Source: Gammaproteobacteria bacterium (lineage in GTDB: Bacteria > Pseudomonadota > Gammaproteobacteria > Pseudomonadales > Pseudohongiellaceae). Taken from it: a stretch of DNA of 64,000 bases. The stretch lies in the NCBI GenBank assembly GCA_029246545.1, contig JAQWMX010000013.1, positions 1-64,000 of the forward strand, given 5' to 3'. The position numbers were made by a program, and so were the translations under genes. Shown here piece by piece: positions 37,729 to 47,393 of this stretch. Every line of letters begins with the position of its first letter. The first letter of the stretch is position 1. Under the pieces are notes generated by a model. That model was not told the DNA's origin. It searched no databases and saw only the letters and a program-made list of their open reading frames with translations.

Positions 37729-39021
37729 ATGAGGAATATATTTAATCCAAGCTTATTGATACTGGGTCTTATAATGTTGCCAGGTTTTAGCTTTGCTCAG
37801 GAAGTCGATGGAGCAGATACTGCCTGGATAATGACTTCTACCGCCTTAGTTCTTTTTATGACTATCCCAGGTTTGTCACTTTTCTATGGTGGACTTGTTA
37901 GAGTTAGAAATGTTCTTTCAGTATTAATGCAATGCTTTGCAATTACTTGTGTAGCTTCAATTGTTTGGTTGGTATGTGGATATAGTTTAGCCTTTGGTGA
38001 GGGAAATGCCTTTATTGGTGACTTTAGTAATGTGATGTTTGCTGGTATTCAAGAAGACACAGTTTCTGGCACTATTCCAGAATCTGTATTTGCATTATTT
38101 CAAATGACTTTCGCGATTATTACACCGGCACTCATTTTTGGTAGTTTTGCTGAGCGAGTGAAATTTGGCTCTGTTATGTTATTTAGTATCCTTTGGTTGC
38201 TATTGGTTTATGTCCCAATTACTCATTGGGTTTGGGGCGGCGGATGGCTAGGCTCTATGGGCTTACTGGACTTTGCTGGTGGAACAGTTGTACATATTAC
38301 AGCTGGCGTAGCAGCACTGGTTTGTGCTCTTACCATAGGTACTAGAAGTGGCTTTGGTAAAACGCCAATGCCACCACATAACATGACGATGACTGTTACA
38401 GGTGCAGGTATGCTCTGGATAGGTTGGTTTGGTTTTAATGGAGGTAGCGCCTTGGCGGCTAATGGTGATGCGGGTATGGCGATGCTAGTAACTCACATTT
38501 CTGCAGCGGCGGGTTCAATTGCCTGGATGATGATGGAGAAAATTAAATTTGGTAAGCCATCAGTGTTGGGTATTGTTACCGGAATGGTAGCAGGCCTAGG
38601 CACTATCACTCCTGCCTCAGGTTTTGTTGGTCCTGGCGGAGCGCTTGTTATTGGGTTATGTGCTGGTGTAGTTTGTTTTTTCGCCACTCAGTATTTAAAA
38701 CAGGTATTGAAAATTGATGATTCGCTTGATGTTTTTCCAGTGCATGGTGTTGGCGGAATGCTAGGTACATTTTTTGCGGGCATATTTGCTTCTGCCGGCT
38801 TAGGTGTTTTTAGTGGTCAAGGTTATAACGAAGGTATGACAATGGGTTCCCAAGTTGGTGTTCAATTTGTTGGAATAATAAGTACTGTCGTTTATACAGC
38901 ACTTTTAACATTCATTATTGTAAAATTTGTTACTGCAATAAATGGTTTCCGAGTTGCTGAAGACGATGAGAATTCAGGGCTGGACATCGTACTACATGAT
39001 GAAAAAGGTTATGATCTTTAA
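37729..39021 (+). CDS. amt: second ammonium transporter, E. coli AmtB branch
   Basis: A 430-residue ammonium channel with a cleavable signal peptide (cut near SFAQ-E), as in E. coli AmtB. Twin histidines are in GTVVHITAGVAALV and VFPVHGVGGMLGT. The C-terminal tail GLDIVLHDEKGYDL matches the GlnK-binding tail of the AmtB branch. The ATG at 37729 follows AAGGGG; a start seven codons upstream is the alternative. No glnK is beside it on this strand; the divergent GlnK could serve both. Confidence 0.93.
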   Translation: MRNIFNPSLLILGLIMLPGFSFAQEVDGADTAWIMTSTALVLFMTIPGLSLFYGGLVRVRNVLSVLMQCFAITCVASIVWLVCGYSLAFGEGNAFIGDFSNVMFAGIQEDTVSGTIPESVFALFQMTFAIITPALIFGSFAERVKFGSVMLFSILWLLLVYVPITHWVWGGGWLGSMGLLDFAGGTVVHITAGVAALVCALTIGTRSGFGKTPMPPHNMTMTVTGAGMLWIGWFGFNGGSALAANGDAGMAMLVTHISAAAGSIAWMMMEKIKFGKPSVLGIVTGMVAGLGTITPASGFVGPGGALVIGLCAGVVCFFATQYLKQVLKIDDSLDVFPVHGVGGMLGTFFAGIFASAGLGVFSGQGYNEGMTMGSQVGVQFVGIISTVVYTALLTFIIVKFVTAINGFRVAEDDENSGLDIVLHDEKGYDL

Positions 39022-39087
39022 ACCTATCTTTAACAACTCTTATTAACTTTGTCCAAAATTCATTCTAAACTTTGGATGTAAAATTAT

Positions 39088-39118
39088 AAATTGGGAAGCT
39101 TTAGCTTCCCAATTTTTT
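39088..39118 (+). terminator. terminator after the second amt gene
   Basis: The stem TTGGGAAGCT (39091-39100) pairs with AGCTTCCCAA (39103-39112) with a TT loop, then TTTTTT. Confidence 0.9.
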
Positions 39119-39131
39119 ATCTATAAATCTT

Positions 39132-40187
39132 ATGCATTTTGAATTACTCAAATTACTTGCGGATGGTAAATTTCACTCTGGTGAAGATCTTGCGACTATG
39201 CTCGAAGTTAGTCGAACATCTATTTGGAATATGGTTTCAAAGATTGAGAAGTTAGGCCTTGAATTGCATTCAGTAAAAGGCAAAGGATACAAACTTCTCG
39301 AACCGTTAAACTTACTAGAACAAGAAAAAATATTTAAATTTATTCCTGCAGATTCAAAAGAGAAAATTCAAGACCTTCAAATATTTCAAAGTATTGCTTC
39401 AACCTCGACCCATGTTATGGAGCTTTCACGAAAAGGTGAATTAAGCTTAAGTGAAAAGAAAATATTTGTATGTATAGCTGAACAACAAACTGCGGGCAAA
39501 GGTAGAAGGGGAAGGCCTTGGGTTAGCCCATATGGGCACAATCTTTATTTTACTATTGCGCGCGAGTTCAATGCGGGAATTAGCGAACTTGAAGGGTTGA
39601 GTTTGGTTATTGCATTAGCTGTTACTAGAGTGTTGGGGCGAAAGCAGGTTCAAGGATTGGGTATTAAGTGGCCCAATGACATTCTCTGGCAGGGTAAAAA
39701 ACTCGCGGGAATATTATTGGAAATTTCTGGAGATCCAACTGGTCTCTCCCAAGTGCTTATTGGACTAGGTTTGAATGTCAGTGCAAATCCCGATTCAATG
39801 GTAGATGTAGATCAAGCATGGGTGGACTTAAAAACTATTTCTGGCAATGTTCCTGACAGGAATGAAGTTATGGCAGATTTAATTGTTGAGATTGCTAAGG
39901 TGATCGACGAATTTGAAGAAAAAGGTTTTACTACTTTTAAAAGTGAGTGGGATAATAACGATGCGCTACGAAATCAAGAAGTGGAATTAAAGACGCACAG
40001 TAATCAGCCGACTGGAATTGTGGGCAAAGTATTGGGCGTTAATAACCAAGGAGCGCTGTTGTTACAAACAAAGGATGGTGAAGAAACATTTCACGGTGGT
40101 GAATTGTCGCCGAGGATAGTTGAGAAAAAGCAAGGCCAAGAAAATCAAGTGCAAGGAAGGCAAGAGAAAGGAAGTGAGTCTCTATGA
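39132..40187 (+). CDS. birA: biotin-protein ligase and biotin repressor
   Basis: Attaches biotin to the acetyl-CoA carboxylase carrier and, with its N-terminal helix-turn-helix (residues about 16-50, EDLATMLEVSRTSIWNMVSKIE), can repress biotin genes. The biotin-adenylate loop is GKGRRGRPWVSP, and KWPNDILWQGKKLAGIL follows. A C-terminal SH3-like domain ends near residue 333. The 351 residues exceed the E. coli length by about 30, through a polar tail (KKQGQENQ...). It overlaps coaX by four bases. Confidence 0.94.
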   Translation: MHFELLKLLADGKFHSGEDLATMLEVSRTSIWNMVSKIEKLGLELHSVKGKGYKLLEPLNLLEQEKIFKFIPADSKEKIQDLQIFQSIASTSTHVMELSRKGELSLSEKKIFVCIAEQQTAGKGRRGRPWVSPYGHNLYFTIAREFNAGISELEGLSLVIALAVTRVLGRKQVQGLGIKWPNDILWQGKKLAGILLEISGDPTGLSQVLIGLGLNVSANPDSMVDVDQAWVDLKTISGNVPDRNEVMADLIVEIAKVIDEFEEKGFTTFKSEWDNNDALRNQEVELKTHSNQPTGIVGKVLGVNNQGALLLQTKDGEETFHGGELSPRIVEKKQGQENQVQGRQEKGSESL

Positions 40188-40975
40188 ACATACTTGAAAT
40201 AGATGCTGGTAATACTCGTATAAAGTGGCGCTTAATAGAATATAAAAAACAACAAAAGAAAAAAATTCATTCTGGTGATGCTTTGGCTCAAAACCTGATA
40301 GATGAATTACCTCAAGATTTTTGCCGGCAGCTTCTCGAATTAACTAATAAAAATATTAAAAAAATAAGCGTATCAAATGTACGAGATGTAGGCTTTGCCA
40401 ATGCTCTATCTTCTTTTTGTGAAAAGCATTTCTCAGTAAGCGTTAATTTCGCTCTTGTTAGTTCAGAACATGCTGGATTAACGAACGCCTATCAAAATTT
40501 TGAGACTTTAGGCGTGGATCGTTGGTTAGCCATGCTGGCTGCCTGGGATTCTGCGAAATCAGCAATTTGTATTGTAGATTGTGGTAGCGCAATTACCATA
40601 GATTTAATAAGTGCTGAGGGCCAGCATGAAGGCGGCTATATAGTACCCGGTTTGCAAACGATGCAGCGTAGTCTAGGGGATCAAACGGTAAATTTAACAT
40701 ATCAACCTGAGTCGATTAGTAACCTTGAGCCCGGTAAAAATACAGTAGATGCTATAAACCATGGTGTCTTAAATATGGTGTTGGGAATGTTGGAAAAGGT
40801 AGATCAAAAAAGGAGGACAGATAAGGCCGTAGATAGGAGTTGGTATTTGTGTGGTGGTGACGCAGCTACTCTTTCCAAATTTATTAAATGGGAACATGAA
40901 GTTAAGCCAGAATTAGTTATGGACGGTCTAGTAATTGCCTGTGTTTATTCGGAAGATGGTGATCAAGTTAAATGA
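40184..40975 (+). CDS. coaX: type III pantothenate kinase
   Basis: First step of coenzyme A synthesis in organisms lacking CoaA. 263 residues of the ASKHA fold: DAGNTRIKW at the N-terminus, GVDRWLAMLAAW, DCGSAITIDLI (the usual DxGTA motif has Ser in place of Thr here), and GGYIVPGLQTM. It overlaps birA and the next gene by four bases each, so the three are translationally coupled. Resistant to feedback by CoA as a family trait. Confidence 0.92.
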   Translation: MNILEIDAGNTRIKWRLIEYKKQQKKKIHSGDALAQNLIDELPQDFCRQLLELTNKNIKKISVSNVRDVGFANALSSFCEKHFSVSVNFALVSSEHAGLTNAYQNFETLGVDRWLAMLAAWDSAKSAICIVDCGSAITIDLISAEGQHEGGYIVPGLQTMQRSLGDQTVNLTYQPESISNLEPGKNTVDAINHGVLNMVLGMLEKVDQKRRTDKAVDRSWYLCGGDAATLSKFIKWEHEVKPELVMDGLVIACVYSEDGDQVK

Positions 40976-41703
40976 GAAACTTTGCGATCTGTTTAGTGGT
41001 ATTGAACCTGCTTTATCTAACTTGGAATATGGGTTTTTTGCCTGGTTTGAGTAATGAAGATGTCATTGTCATTCGAGAGCCTACTCAACAAGCACCTCAA
41101 AGTTTAGTCATGCTAAATAAGCTTTCAGATCTTCAGCCTGCAGAAACTAGTCTATCTGACTCAGTAATTGAAGAAGCTGTTGAAGATGTAGCCCTAGAGC
41201 CGACTAATACAGTTGCAAGCGGTGAATCAAATCTTGTATGTCTTGCAATTGGTGATTTTGAAAATGCCGCTGTAAGTAATGCATTAGTGAGTGAGTTAAG
41301 GAGTCAGGGCTTACAAGCTAGGATTGAATTACAGGAGCAAATTGAATCTGAATATCGAGTATATATGCCACCTTTTAGCTCTGATGCTGCTGCTAGGCAG
41401 ACATTGGCAAGTTTATTAGGAAGTGGCATAGATAGTTTTCTAATAACGGATGGTGATCTTGCACGTGGTATATCTTTAGGCGTATTTTCAGTGCAAACAT
41501 CTGCTTTCATTTTACAAGAAGAACTAGCTTCAGAAGGTTATGCCACAAATATTCAAGAAACTGTTCGTAGCAATACAGAGTTTTGGATTGTAATAAACTC
41601 AACAAGCTCAGAACTAGAGGCTTTGTGGCTAACTTTGTTAAATTCCCGGCCAGCATTAAAACAATCAGAAAATCTCTGTCAAATCATTGCACCTGAAGAC
41701 TAA
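40972..41703 (+). CDS. SPOR-domain-related membrane protein
   Basis: A 243-residue protein with an N-terminal helix (about 2-20), a variable linker and a C-terminal SPOR-like repeat region (about 80-220: VCLAIGDFENAAVSNALVSELRSQGLQARIE, then YRVYMPPFSSDAAARQTLASLLGSGID, then a second half with LGVFSVQTSAFILQEELASEGY). SPOR domains bind denuded glycan strands at the septum. Third in the birA-coaX operon, as in Pseudomonas. The -35 of the tRNA-Tyr promoter lies inside its last codons. Confidence 0.75.
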   Translation: MRNFAICLVVLNLLYLTWNMGFLPGLSNEDVIVIREPTQQAPQSLVMLNKLSDLQPAETSLSDSVIEEAVEDVALEPTNTVASGESNLVCLAIGDFENAAVSNALVSELRSQGLQARIELQEQIESEYRVYMPPFSSDAAARQTLASLLGSGIDSFLITDGDLARGISLGVFSVQTSAFILQEELASEGYATNIQETVRSNTEFWIVINSTSSELEALWLTLLNSRPALKQSENLCQIIAPED

Positions 41704-41721
41704 TTCCCATAGAATGCCGCC
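41687..41721 (+). promoter_or_regulatory. sigma-70 promoter of tRNA-Tyr
   Basis: TTGCAC at 41687-41692, a 17-base spacer and TAGAAT at 41710-41715, then GCCGCC. The GC-rich discriminator fits a stringently controlled stable-RNA promoter. The -35 overlaps the 3' end of the SPOR-type gene. Confidence 0.65.
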
Positions 41722-41767
41722 TCTGTGTAAAAGAGAGCCAGAAAAAAGCTTGTCTGATGTTCTTTTT

Positions 41768-41851
41768 GGAGGGGTTCCCGAGTGGTCAAAGGGATCAGAC
41801 TGTAAATCTGACGCGTAAGCTTCGGTGGTTCAAATCCACCCCCCTCCACCA
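41768..41851 (+). tRNA. tRNA-Tyr (GTA)
   Basis: An 84-base class II tRNA with a long variable arm. Acceptor stem GGAGGGG/CCCCTCC, anticodon loop with GTA (CTGTAAA), GGTTCAAATCC T-arm and encoded CCA. It is first in the tRNA-Tyr-Gly-Thr-tufB arrangement but is separated from the rest by a terminator. Confidence 0.97.
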
Positions 41852-41910
41852 GTCAGATAGAGGGTTTCTGGATTATCCAGATGGGGTTTAACCCAAGGAT
41901 TGAATAGCAG

Positions 41911-41971
41911 AAAACAGTGGACCAGGGAAGTAATGACTTATAGTTTAATAGTTCCTGGTCCTCTGTTTTTT
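41911..41971 (+). terminator. terminator between tRNA-Tyr and tRNA-Gly
   Basis: AAAACAG and GGACCAGG (41911-41926) pair with CCTGGTCC and CTGTTTT (41954-41969) around a T-T mismatch and a loop of about 27 bases, ending in TTTTTTG. In E. coli the three tRNAs and tufB share one transcript; here tRNA-Tyr appears separable. I found no convincing promoter for tRNA-Gly in the 85 bases after it. Confidence 0.75.
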
Positions 41972-42057
41972 GTATGTGAGCCTTGTGTAATGGCGCGGTG
42001 AGGGTTGGTTTTGCGGTTGGATTTCGCGATCTGCCGTAGATTTAGCTCGGGATTAAA

Positions 42058-42131
42058 GCGGGTATAGTTCAATGGTAGAACTCCAGCCTTCCAAGCTGAT
42101 CATGCGGGTTCGATTCCCGCTACCCGCTCCA
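42058..42131 (+). tRNA. tRNA-Gly (TCC)
   Basis: A 74-base cloverleaf with acceptor GCGGGTA/TACCCGC, discriminator T, anticodon loop CTTCCAA (anticodon TCC) and CCA encoded. The outermost anticodon-stem pair is C-A. Confidence 0.97.
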
Positions 42132-42204
42132 GAGTCGAGTTTTAGGCTGTTTGGATTGAGAGTTGAACAAAGTTGAAACAGGATGATGTGAGATCTTTGT
42201 TAGA

Positions 42205-42280
42205 GCTCGCATAGCTCAGGTGGTAGAGCGCATCATTGGTAATGATGAGGTCCCCAGTTCGACTCTGGGTGTGAGCACCA
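42205..42280 (+). tRNA. tRNA-Thr (GGT)
   Basis: A 76-base cloverleaf with acceptor GCTCGCA/TGTGAGC including one G-T pair, anticodon stem CATCA/TGATG around TTGGTAA (anticodon GGT), and CCA encoded. It directly precedes tufB, as in E. coli. Confidence 0.97.
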
Positions 42281-42379
42281 TCTCTCTTTAACATAGAAAA
42301 TTAGATTGTAAGTTTAAGCAAGATAAAATAAGTAAATACACATATTAAATAGTTATTAAATAAGTCGGAGGCATTTTCG

Positions 42380-43570
42380 ATGTCAAAGGAAAAATTTGAA
42401 AGAAATAAACCCCACGTAAATGTGGGCACAATTGGTCATGTTGACCATGGTAAAACAACACTTACAGCAGCGTTAACACGTGTATGTGCTGAAACCTGGG
42501 GCGGTGAAGCAGTTGACTTCGCTGGTATCGATAATGCACCTGAAGAAAGAGAACGCGGTATTACTATCGCTACTTCTCACGTTGAGTATGACTCTCCAAA
42601 CCGTCACTATGCTCACGTTGACTGTCCTGGCCATGCCGACTACGTAAAAAACATGATTACTGGTGCGGCACAAATGGATGGTGCAATTTTGGTTTGTTCT
42701 GCAGCTGATGGTCCAATGCCTCAGACGCGTGAACACATCCTGTTGTCACGTCAGGTTGGTGTACCTTACATCGTAGTATTCATGAATAAAGCCGACATGG
42801 TTGATGATGAAGAACTGCTTGAGTTGGTTGAAATGGAGATTCGTGAGTTATTGGATCAATATGAATTCCCAGGTGATGATACGCCTATTATTATCGGTTC
42901 TGCTTTAAAAGCATTGGAAGGTGATACTTCTGATATTGGTATGCCTGCTGTACAAAAACTCGTGGAAACTCTAGATTCATACATTCCTGAACCAGAGCGT
43001 GATATTGAGAAACCATTCTTGATGCCAATTGAGGACGTATTCTCTATTTCTGGTCGTGGAACAGTAGTGACTGGTCGTATTGCTCGCGGACTTGTTAAAG
43101 TTGGTGAGGAAATAGAGATTGTTGGTATTAAGGATACAAATACTACTACCTGTACTGGTGTAGAGATGTTCCGTAAATTACTAGACGAAGGTCGTGCTGG
43201 TGAAAACGTTGGAGTTCTATTACGTGGCACCAAGCGTGAAGAAGTTGAGCGCGGTCAAGTACTAGCTAAGCCGGGTTCAATCACTCCGCATACCAAATTT
43301 GAAGGTGAGGTTTATGTTCTATCTAAAGATGAGGGTGGACGTCATACCCCTTTCTTTAAAGGATATCGTCCTCAATTCTATTTCGAAACTACTGATGTGA
43401 CTGGCGCTTGTGAGTTACCAGAAGGTGTAGAAATGGTTATGCCTGGTGATAATGTGAAGATGGAAGTTGAACTGATTGCTCCTATTGCGATGGAAGAAGG
43501 TCAGCGTTTTGCTGTTCGGGAAGGTGGTAGAACAGTTGGAGCTGGTGTAGTCGCTAAAATCATTAAATAA
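42380..43570 (+). CDS. tufB: elongation factor Tu
   Basis: The GTPase that brings aminoacyl-tRNA to the ribosome, 396 residues. G1 is GHVDHGKTT, the switch II motif is [12 protein letters not shown] and SAL complete the nucleotide pocket. Domains 2 and 3 are complete ([22 protein letters not shown]). GGAGG precedes the ATG. This copy occupies the tufB position after the tRNA cluster; no tuf follows fusA in this window. Confidence 0.97.
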   Translation: MSKEKFERNKPHVNVGTIGHVDHGKTTLTAALTRVCAETWGGEAVDFAGIDNAPEERERGITIATSHVEYDSPNRHYAHVDCPGHADYVKNMITGAAQMDGAILVCSAADGPMPQTREHILLSRQVGVPYIVVFMNKADMVDDEELLELVEMEIRELLDQYEFPGDDTPIIIGSALKALEGDTSDIGMPAVQKLVETLDSYIPEPERDIEKPFLMPIEDVFSISGRGTVVTGRIARGLVKVGEEIEIVGIKDTNTTTCTGVEMFRKLLDEGRAGENVGVLLRGTKREEVERGQVLAKPGSITPHTKFEGEVYVLSKDEGGRHTPFFKGYRPQFYFETTDVTGACELPEGVEMVMPGDNVKMEVELIAPIAMEEGQRFAVREGGRTVGAGVVAKIIK

Positions 43571-43588
43571 ATCGTTTTAGCTTTAAGT

Positions 43589-43630
43589 TAAGCCGAGATC
43601 GCTGCTAACAGTTTTCTCGGCTTAGTTGTC
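43589..43630 (+). terminator. terminator-like hairpin after tufB
   Basis: A ten-base stem TAAGCCGAGA (43589-43598) pairs with TCTCGGCTTA (43615-43624) around a 16-base loop, followed by GTTGTCTTTTG, an imperfect T tract. It probably ends or attenuates the tufB transcript before tRNA-Trp. Confidence 0.55.
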
Positions 43631-43668
43631 TTTTGAAATAAGATGAAGAACGATGATAAGAGTTGTAT

Positions 43669-43744
<76 letters not shown>

Positions 43745-43769
43745 TTAAATAAAAGTTAAAGTCAGCAAA

Positions 43770-44159
43770 ATGAACGAAAAAGTTGGAAAAGCGGCAAAAA
43801 GCCAGGGTGGTAAGGACGGAAGTTTAGATCCTGTGCTTTGGGTAATCGTGGTGCTACTGGTAGTAGCAGGCGTTTATGGCAATAGCTATTTTGCTGCAGA
43901 GTCCACTTTGTATCGAGTTATAGGTTTGTTGGTACTAGCTGGTGTTACTGGCTGGTTAGCAACACTTACTGCAAAAGGTAAAGCCTTTGTTACTTTATGT
44001 CTGGAAGCTAAGACAGAAATTAGAAAGGTAGTATGGCCAACTCGAGCAGAGACTACACAAACGACATTAATCGTTGTTGTAGTTGTCATGATAGTGGCTT
44101 TAATTCTTTGGGCCTTGGACTCACTCTTAAGTTGGGTGATCACGTTTATTATTGGTTAG
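43770..44159 (+). CDS. secE: preprotein translocase subunit SecE
   Basis: The clamp subunit of the SecYEG channel, 129 residues in the three-helix gammaproteobacterial form. The conserved amphipathic segment and hinge (EAKTEIRKVVWPTRAETTQTT) precede the last, essential helix. It starts 25 bases after tRNA-Trp and 12 bases before nusG. Confidence 0.95.
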   Translation: MNEKVGKAAKSQGGKDGSLDPVLWVIVVLLVVAGVYGNSYFAAESTLYRVIGLLVLAGVTGWLATLTAKGKAFVTLCLEAKTEIRKVVWPTRAETTQTTLIVVVVVMIVALILWALDSLLSWVITFIIG

Positions 44160-44171
44160 GAAAAAATAAGA

Positions 44172-44720
44172 ATGTCTGCTTCTGAAAATGATAAGCGTTG
44201 GTATGTAGTTCATGCTTATTCAGGTTATGAGCGCAAAGTTAAACAAGCGCTAGAAGAAAGAATTGCCTTATCCGGTAGTCCGGAGATGTTTGGCGATGTG
44301 TTGGTGCCAACAGAAGAAGTGTTGGAAATGCGTGGTGGTCAAAAGCGAAAAAGTGAACGTAAATTTTTCCCTGGCTACGTATTAATTAATATGGAGTTAA
44401 ACGATATAACTTGGCATTTAGTTAAAGATACGCCAAGAGTCATGGGTTTTATTGGTGGTAAAGCAGATAAGCCAGCGCCGATTACTCAGCGCGAAGTGGA
44501 TGAGATTGTAAATCGCTTGGAAGAGACGGTTGATAAACCTACTCATAAGACAGTTTATGAGCCTGGTGAAATGGTACGTGTTACTGACGGTCCGTTTAAC
44601 GACTTCACAGGTACAGTAGAAGAAGTAAATTACGGAAAAAGCCGCGTAAGAGTAGCGGTATTGATTTTTGGTAGATCTACACCTGTCGAGCTTGAATTCT
44701 CTCAAGTTGAGAAAGGTTAA
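44172..44720 (+). CDS. nusG: transcription termination/antitermination protein NusG
   Basis: Binds RNA polymerase and couples it to Rho or to ribosomal S10. 182 residues: an NGN domain (about 1-115, [19 protein letters not shown]) and a C-terminal KOW domain (about 128-160, [21 protein letters not shown]). Same operon as secE. Confidence 0.97.
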   Translation: MSASENDKRWYVVHAYSGYERKVKQALEERIALSGSPEMFGDVLVPTEEVLEMRGGQKRKSERKFFPGYVLINMELNDITWHLVKDTPRVMGFIGGKADKPAPITQREVDEIVNRLEETVDKPTHKTVYEPGEMVRVTDGPFNDFTGTVEEVNYGKSRVRVAVLIFGRSTPVELEFSQVEKG

Positions 44721-44772
44721 GAATTAAAGAAATTTGGCTGAAACTTTCTTTTAGAAAGTTTCTTAAATAAAA

Positions 44773-44830
44773 AGTCGTCTCATTGAGGCGCCAGGGGAGC
44801 TGAAAGGCGTTAATACCCGCAGGAGTAAGA
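44773..44830 (+). promoter_or_regulatory. candidate L1-binding leader of rplK-rplA
   Basis: The leader contains the GGGAGC/TGAAAGGCG and TACCCGC segments just before the rplK ribosome-binding site. This resembles the loop that ribosomal protein L1 uses to repress its own operon. A weak GAAACTTTCT hairpin at 44740-44762 precedes it. The assignment is from position and general likeness; I did not fold it rigorously. Confidence 0.4.
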
Positions 44831-44831
44831 A

Positions 44832-45266
44832 ATGGCTAAAAAAGTACTAGCTTACATAAAGCTGCAAGTTGCCGCAGGTAAAGCTAACCCTAGTCCGCCA
44901 GTTGGTCCAGCACTTGGTCAGCATGGTGTGAATATCATGGATTTTTGTAAAGCGTTCAATGCTGAAACTCAAAGCGTTGAGCCTGGGTTACCAATCCCGG
45001 TAGTAATTACTGTCTATGCAGACAGAAGCTTTACCTTCATTACTAAAACACCGCCAGCCGCCGTTTTGTTGCAAAAAGCAGCGGGTCTGAAAAAAGGTAG
45101 TGGTCGTCCTAATACTGAAAAAGTTGGCAAGGTAACTCGTGCCCAGCTTGAAGAAATAGCGACTTTAAAAATGCCTGATCTCACAGCAGCTGATATGGAT
45201 GCTGCAGTTCGTACATTGGCAGGTAGTGCCAGAAGTGCGGGAATAGAAACTGAGGGGGTCAAGTAA
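44832..45266 (+). CDS. rplK: 50S ribosomal protein L11
   Basis: Part of the GTPase-associated centre and needed for RelA activation. 144 residues with the N-terminal proline-rich [28 protein letters not shown] and the C-terminal rRNA-binding domain. Its last base overlaps the rplA start. Confidence 0.98.
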   Translation: MAKKVLAYIKLQVAAGKANPSPPVGPALGQHGVNIMDFCKAFNAETQSVEPGLPIPVVITVYADRSFTFITKTPPAAVLLQKAAGLKKGSGRPNTEKVGKVTRAQLEEIATLKMPDLTAADMDAAVRTLAGSARSAGIETEGVK

Positions 45267-45961
45267 TGGCTAATTTATCCAAAAAAGCTAAATTAATTGC
45301 TGAAAAGGTTGAGTTTGGTAAATCTTACTCGATAACAGAAGCTGTAGCCTTAATTGCTGAGTTTTCAACTCCAAAATTCAAAGAATCAATCGATGTCAGT
45401 ATTAATCTAGGCATTGATGCACGTAAATCTGACCAAGCTGTCAGAGGCGCAACTAATTTGCCGCACGGTACAGGTAAAGATATAAAAGTGGCTGTTTTCG
45501 CTCAAGGCGAGAATGCTGATAAGGCTAAGGCTGCTGGTGCTGATGTGGTTGGCTTTGAAGATTTAGCCGAAAGCATCAAGGGCGGCGACCTTAATTTTGA
45601 TGTAGTGATTGCAAGCCCAGACGCTATGCGCGTAGTTGGTCAATTGGGCACAATTCTTGGTCCTAAAGGTTTGATGCCAAATCCTAAAGTTGGAACTGTG
45701 ACGCCTGACGTTGAGGGCGCTGTCAAAAATGCTAAATCTGGCCAAGTGCGCTATCGAACAGATAAAAACGGTATTGTTCATGGTGGCATCGGTAAATCTG
45801 ATTTTGATGTAAATGCGGTAAAAGGTAATTTAGAAGCTTTGCTAGTTGACTTAAAGAAAGCTAAACCAGCTTCTGCTAAAGGAACCTATTTTAAGAAGAT
45901 TGTACTGTCTTCAACAATGGGTCCAGGCATACAGATAGATCAATCAACACTAGAGTTTTAA
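45266..45961 (+). CDS. rplA: 50S ribosomal protein L1
   Basis: Forms the L1 stalk at the E site and represses rplKA translation. 231 residues, with the diagnostic [19 protein letters not shown] and the two-domain alternation of the family. Followed by the L10 leader. Confidence 0.98.
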   Translation: MANLSKKAKLIAEKVEFGKSYSITEAVALIAEFSTPKFKESIDVSINLGIDARKSDQAVRGATNLPHGTGKDIKVAVFAQGENADKAKAAGADVVGFEDLAESIKGGDLNFDVVIASPDAMRVVGQLGTILGPKGLMPNPKVGTVTPDVEGAVKNAKSGQVRYRTDKNGIVHGGIGKSDFDVNAVKGNLEALLVDLKKAKPASAKGTYFKKIVLSSTMGPGIQIDQSTLEF

Positions 45962-46050
45962 TAGGTATTAAAAGAATTAGGAGGTTTTGAATAAGTTTTC
46001 AAAATTTCCACAAAGACTTTGGGGTGTTGTTTTCTTCGGAAAACAAGACT

Positions 46051-46155
46051 GTCAAAGACCGCAGGTGAAGGTAGATGTTGAAGTATTGTCTGCTTTCTTA
46101 ATCTCCTGCGCAGATGGTGAAACCCGACTCAAGAAGGTTTGAGTTATTCACCGAA
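46051..46155 (+). ncRNA. L10 leader (autoregulatory mRNA element)
   Basis: The 418-base gap between rplA and rplJ carries the conserved AAAGACCGCAGGTG...TTAATCTCCTGCGCAGATGGTGA. GCAGG (46061-46065) pairs with CCTGC (46105-46109). GGTGAA (46116-46121) pairs with TTCACC (46147-46152) and encloses a smaller CTCAA/TTGAG hairpin. The L10-(L12)4 complex binds this structure to repress rplJ-rplL translation. The 225 bases after it up to rplJ show no gene and no promoter I trust. A 51-codon TTG frame across it is not a gene. Confidence 0.88.
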
Positions 46156-46379
46156 TAAGAGCCTGCTTTTATTTAAATAAAAACAGGAAATTGAGATCGG
46201 TTTACCGATTTCTTAACTGGTTGTCGACTTAATAGCGTTATAAGTGAAACTAGGACTAGGCAAAAAGCTGTGAATAGGCGGAATTTACACTTTAGTAAAT
46301 GAGCACTACGAGTAGATTTTTAACGACGTACTGGTGAGTGTAGTAGCTATAGTGATGATCAAAACTTAGGAGTATTAGA

Positions 46380-46910
46380 GTGGCTATTCGTATAGAGGAC
46401 AAAAGGCAGATAGTTGCCGAAGTCAACGAAGCTGCTAAAGGTGCTTTATCAGCAGTACTTGCCGATTATCGGGGAGTTTCTGTTAGTGAGCTTACTGATC
46501 TGCGAAAAACAGCACGTGAAAACAATGTGTATCTGAGAGTTGTAAGAAACACTTTGTTAAAACGCGCTATTGAAGGTACTGAATATGAGTGCCTGAATGA
46601 AGCTTTGGTAGGCCCTACAATTTTAGCATTTTCTCAGGAAGATCCAGGTGCCGCTGCACGCGTACTTAAAGACTTTTCTAAAGAGAATGATGAATTTGAT
46701 GTTAAAGCCCTTGCTGTTGGTGGAAGCTTGCTAGCTGCAGACCAGATCGATGTATTGGCGAAACTGCCAACTTATGATCAGGCAATCGCGACCTTAATGA
46801 GCGTGATATTAGCACCAGTTACCAAACTGGTTAGAACAGTCAATGAGGTGCCTACTAAGGCTACTCGTGTTGTAGCAGCTGTTCGTGACCAGAAACAGGA
46901 AGCAGCTTAA
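46380..46910 (+). CDS. rplJ: 50S ribosomal protein L10
   Basis: Base of the L12 stalk, 176 residues, with [36 protein letters not shown]. The C-terminal helix that binds L12 dimers follows. The start is GTG, after TTAGGAG at good spacing. Translationally controlled by the leader upstream. Confidence 0.97.
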   Translation: MAIRIEDKRQIVAEVNEAAKGALSAVLADYRGVSVSELTDLRKTARENNVYLRVVRNTLLKRAIEGTEYECLNEALVGPTILAFSQEDPGAAARVLKDFSKENDEFDVKALAVGGSLLAADQIDVLAKLPTYDQAIATLMSVILAPVTKLVRTVNEVPTKATRVVAAVRDQKQEAA

Positions 46911-46989
46911 GGCGTAAAAGACACATAACAATCAACATAGTTTTTTAAATGTTGTTTAAATTAATTAAAAATTGAAAAGGAGAGTCTAA

Positions 46990-47370
46990 ATGTCTCTATC
47001 TAAAGAAGAAATATTAGAAGGTATTGCTGAACTGTCGGTCATGGATGTGGTCGAACTAGTTTCATCTATGGAAGAAAAATTCGGTGTTTCTGCTGCGGCT
47101 GCTGTTGCCGTTGCTGCTCCAGCTGCTGGTGGAGACGCCGGTGGATCTGCTGATGAGCAAACTGAGTTTGATGTAATTCTTACTGCTGCTGGAGAAAAGA
47201 AAGTTAGTACCATTAAAGCTGTTCGGGGAATTACTGGACTTGGCCTTAAAGAAGCTAAAGATTTGGTTGATGGCGCGCCATCTCCAATCAAAGAAGGTGC
47301 TACTAAAGAAGAAGCAGAAGACTTTAAAAAGCAGCTTGAAGAAGCTGGTGCTTCAGTCGAGCTTAAATAA
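46990..47370 (+). CDS. rplL: 50S ribosomal protein L7/L12
   Basis: The multicopy stalk protein that recruits translation factors. 126 residues: an N-terminal dimerisation region, an Ala/Gly hinge ([18 protein letters not shown]) and the C-terminal domain with [15 protein letters not shown]. Its coding follows rplJ by 79 bases. Confidence 0.98.
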   Translation: MSLSKEEILEGIAELSVMDVVELVSSMEEKFGVSAAAAVAVAAPAAGGDAGGSADEQTEFDVILTAAGEKKVSTIKAVRGITGLGLKEAKDLVDGAPSPIKEGATKEEAEDFKKQLEEAGASVELK

Positions 47371-47393
47371 ATCAGCCGTAAAAGTTGATTTAG

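Noticed and set aside
45987-46142. 51-codon TTG frame behind AGGAGG after rplA
   Set aside because: It spans the L10 leader, whose bases are explained by RNA pairing. The spacing between AGGAGG and TTG is too short.
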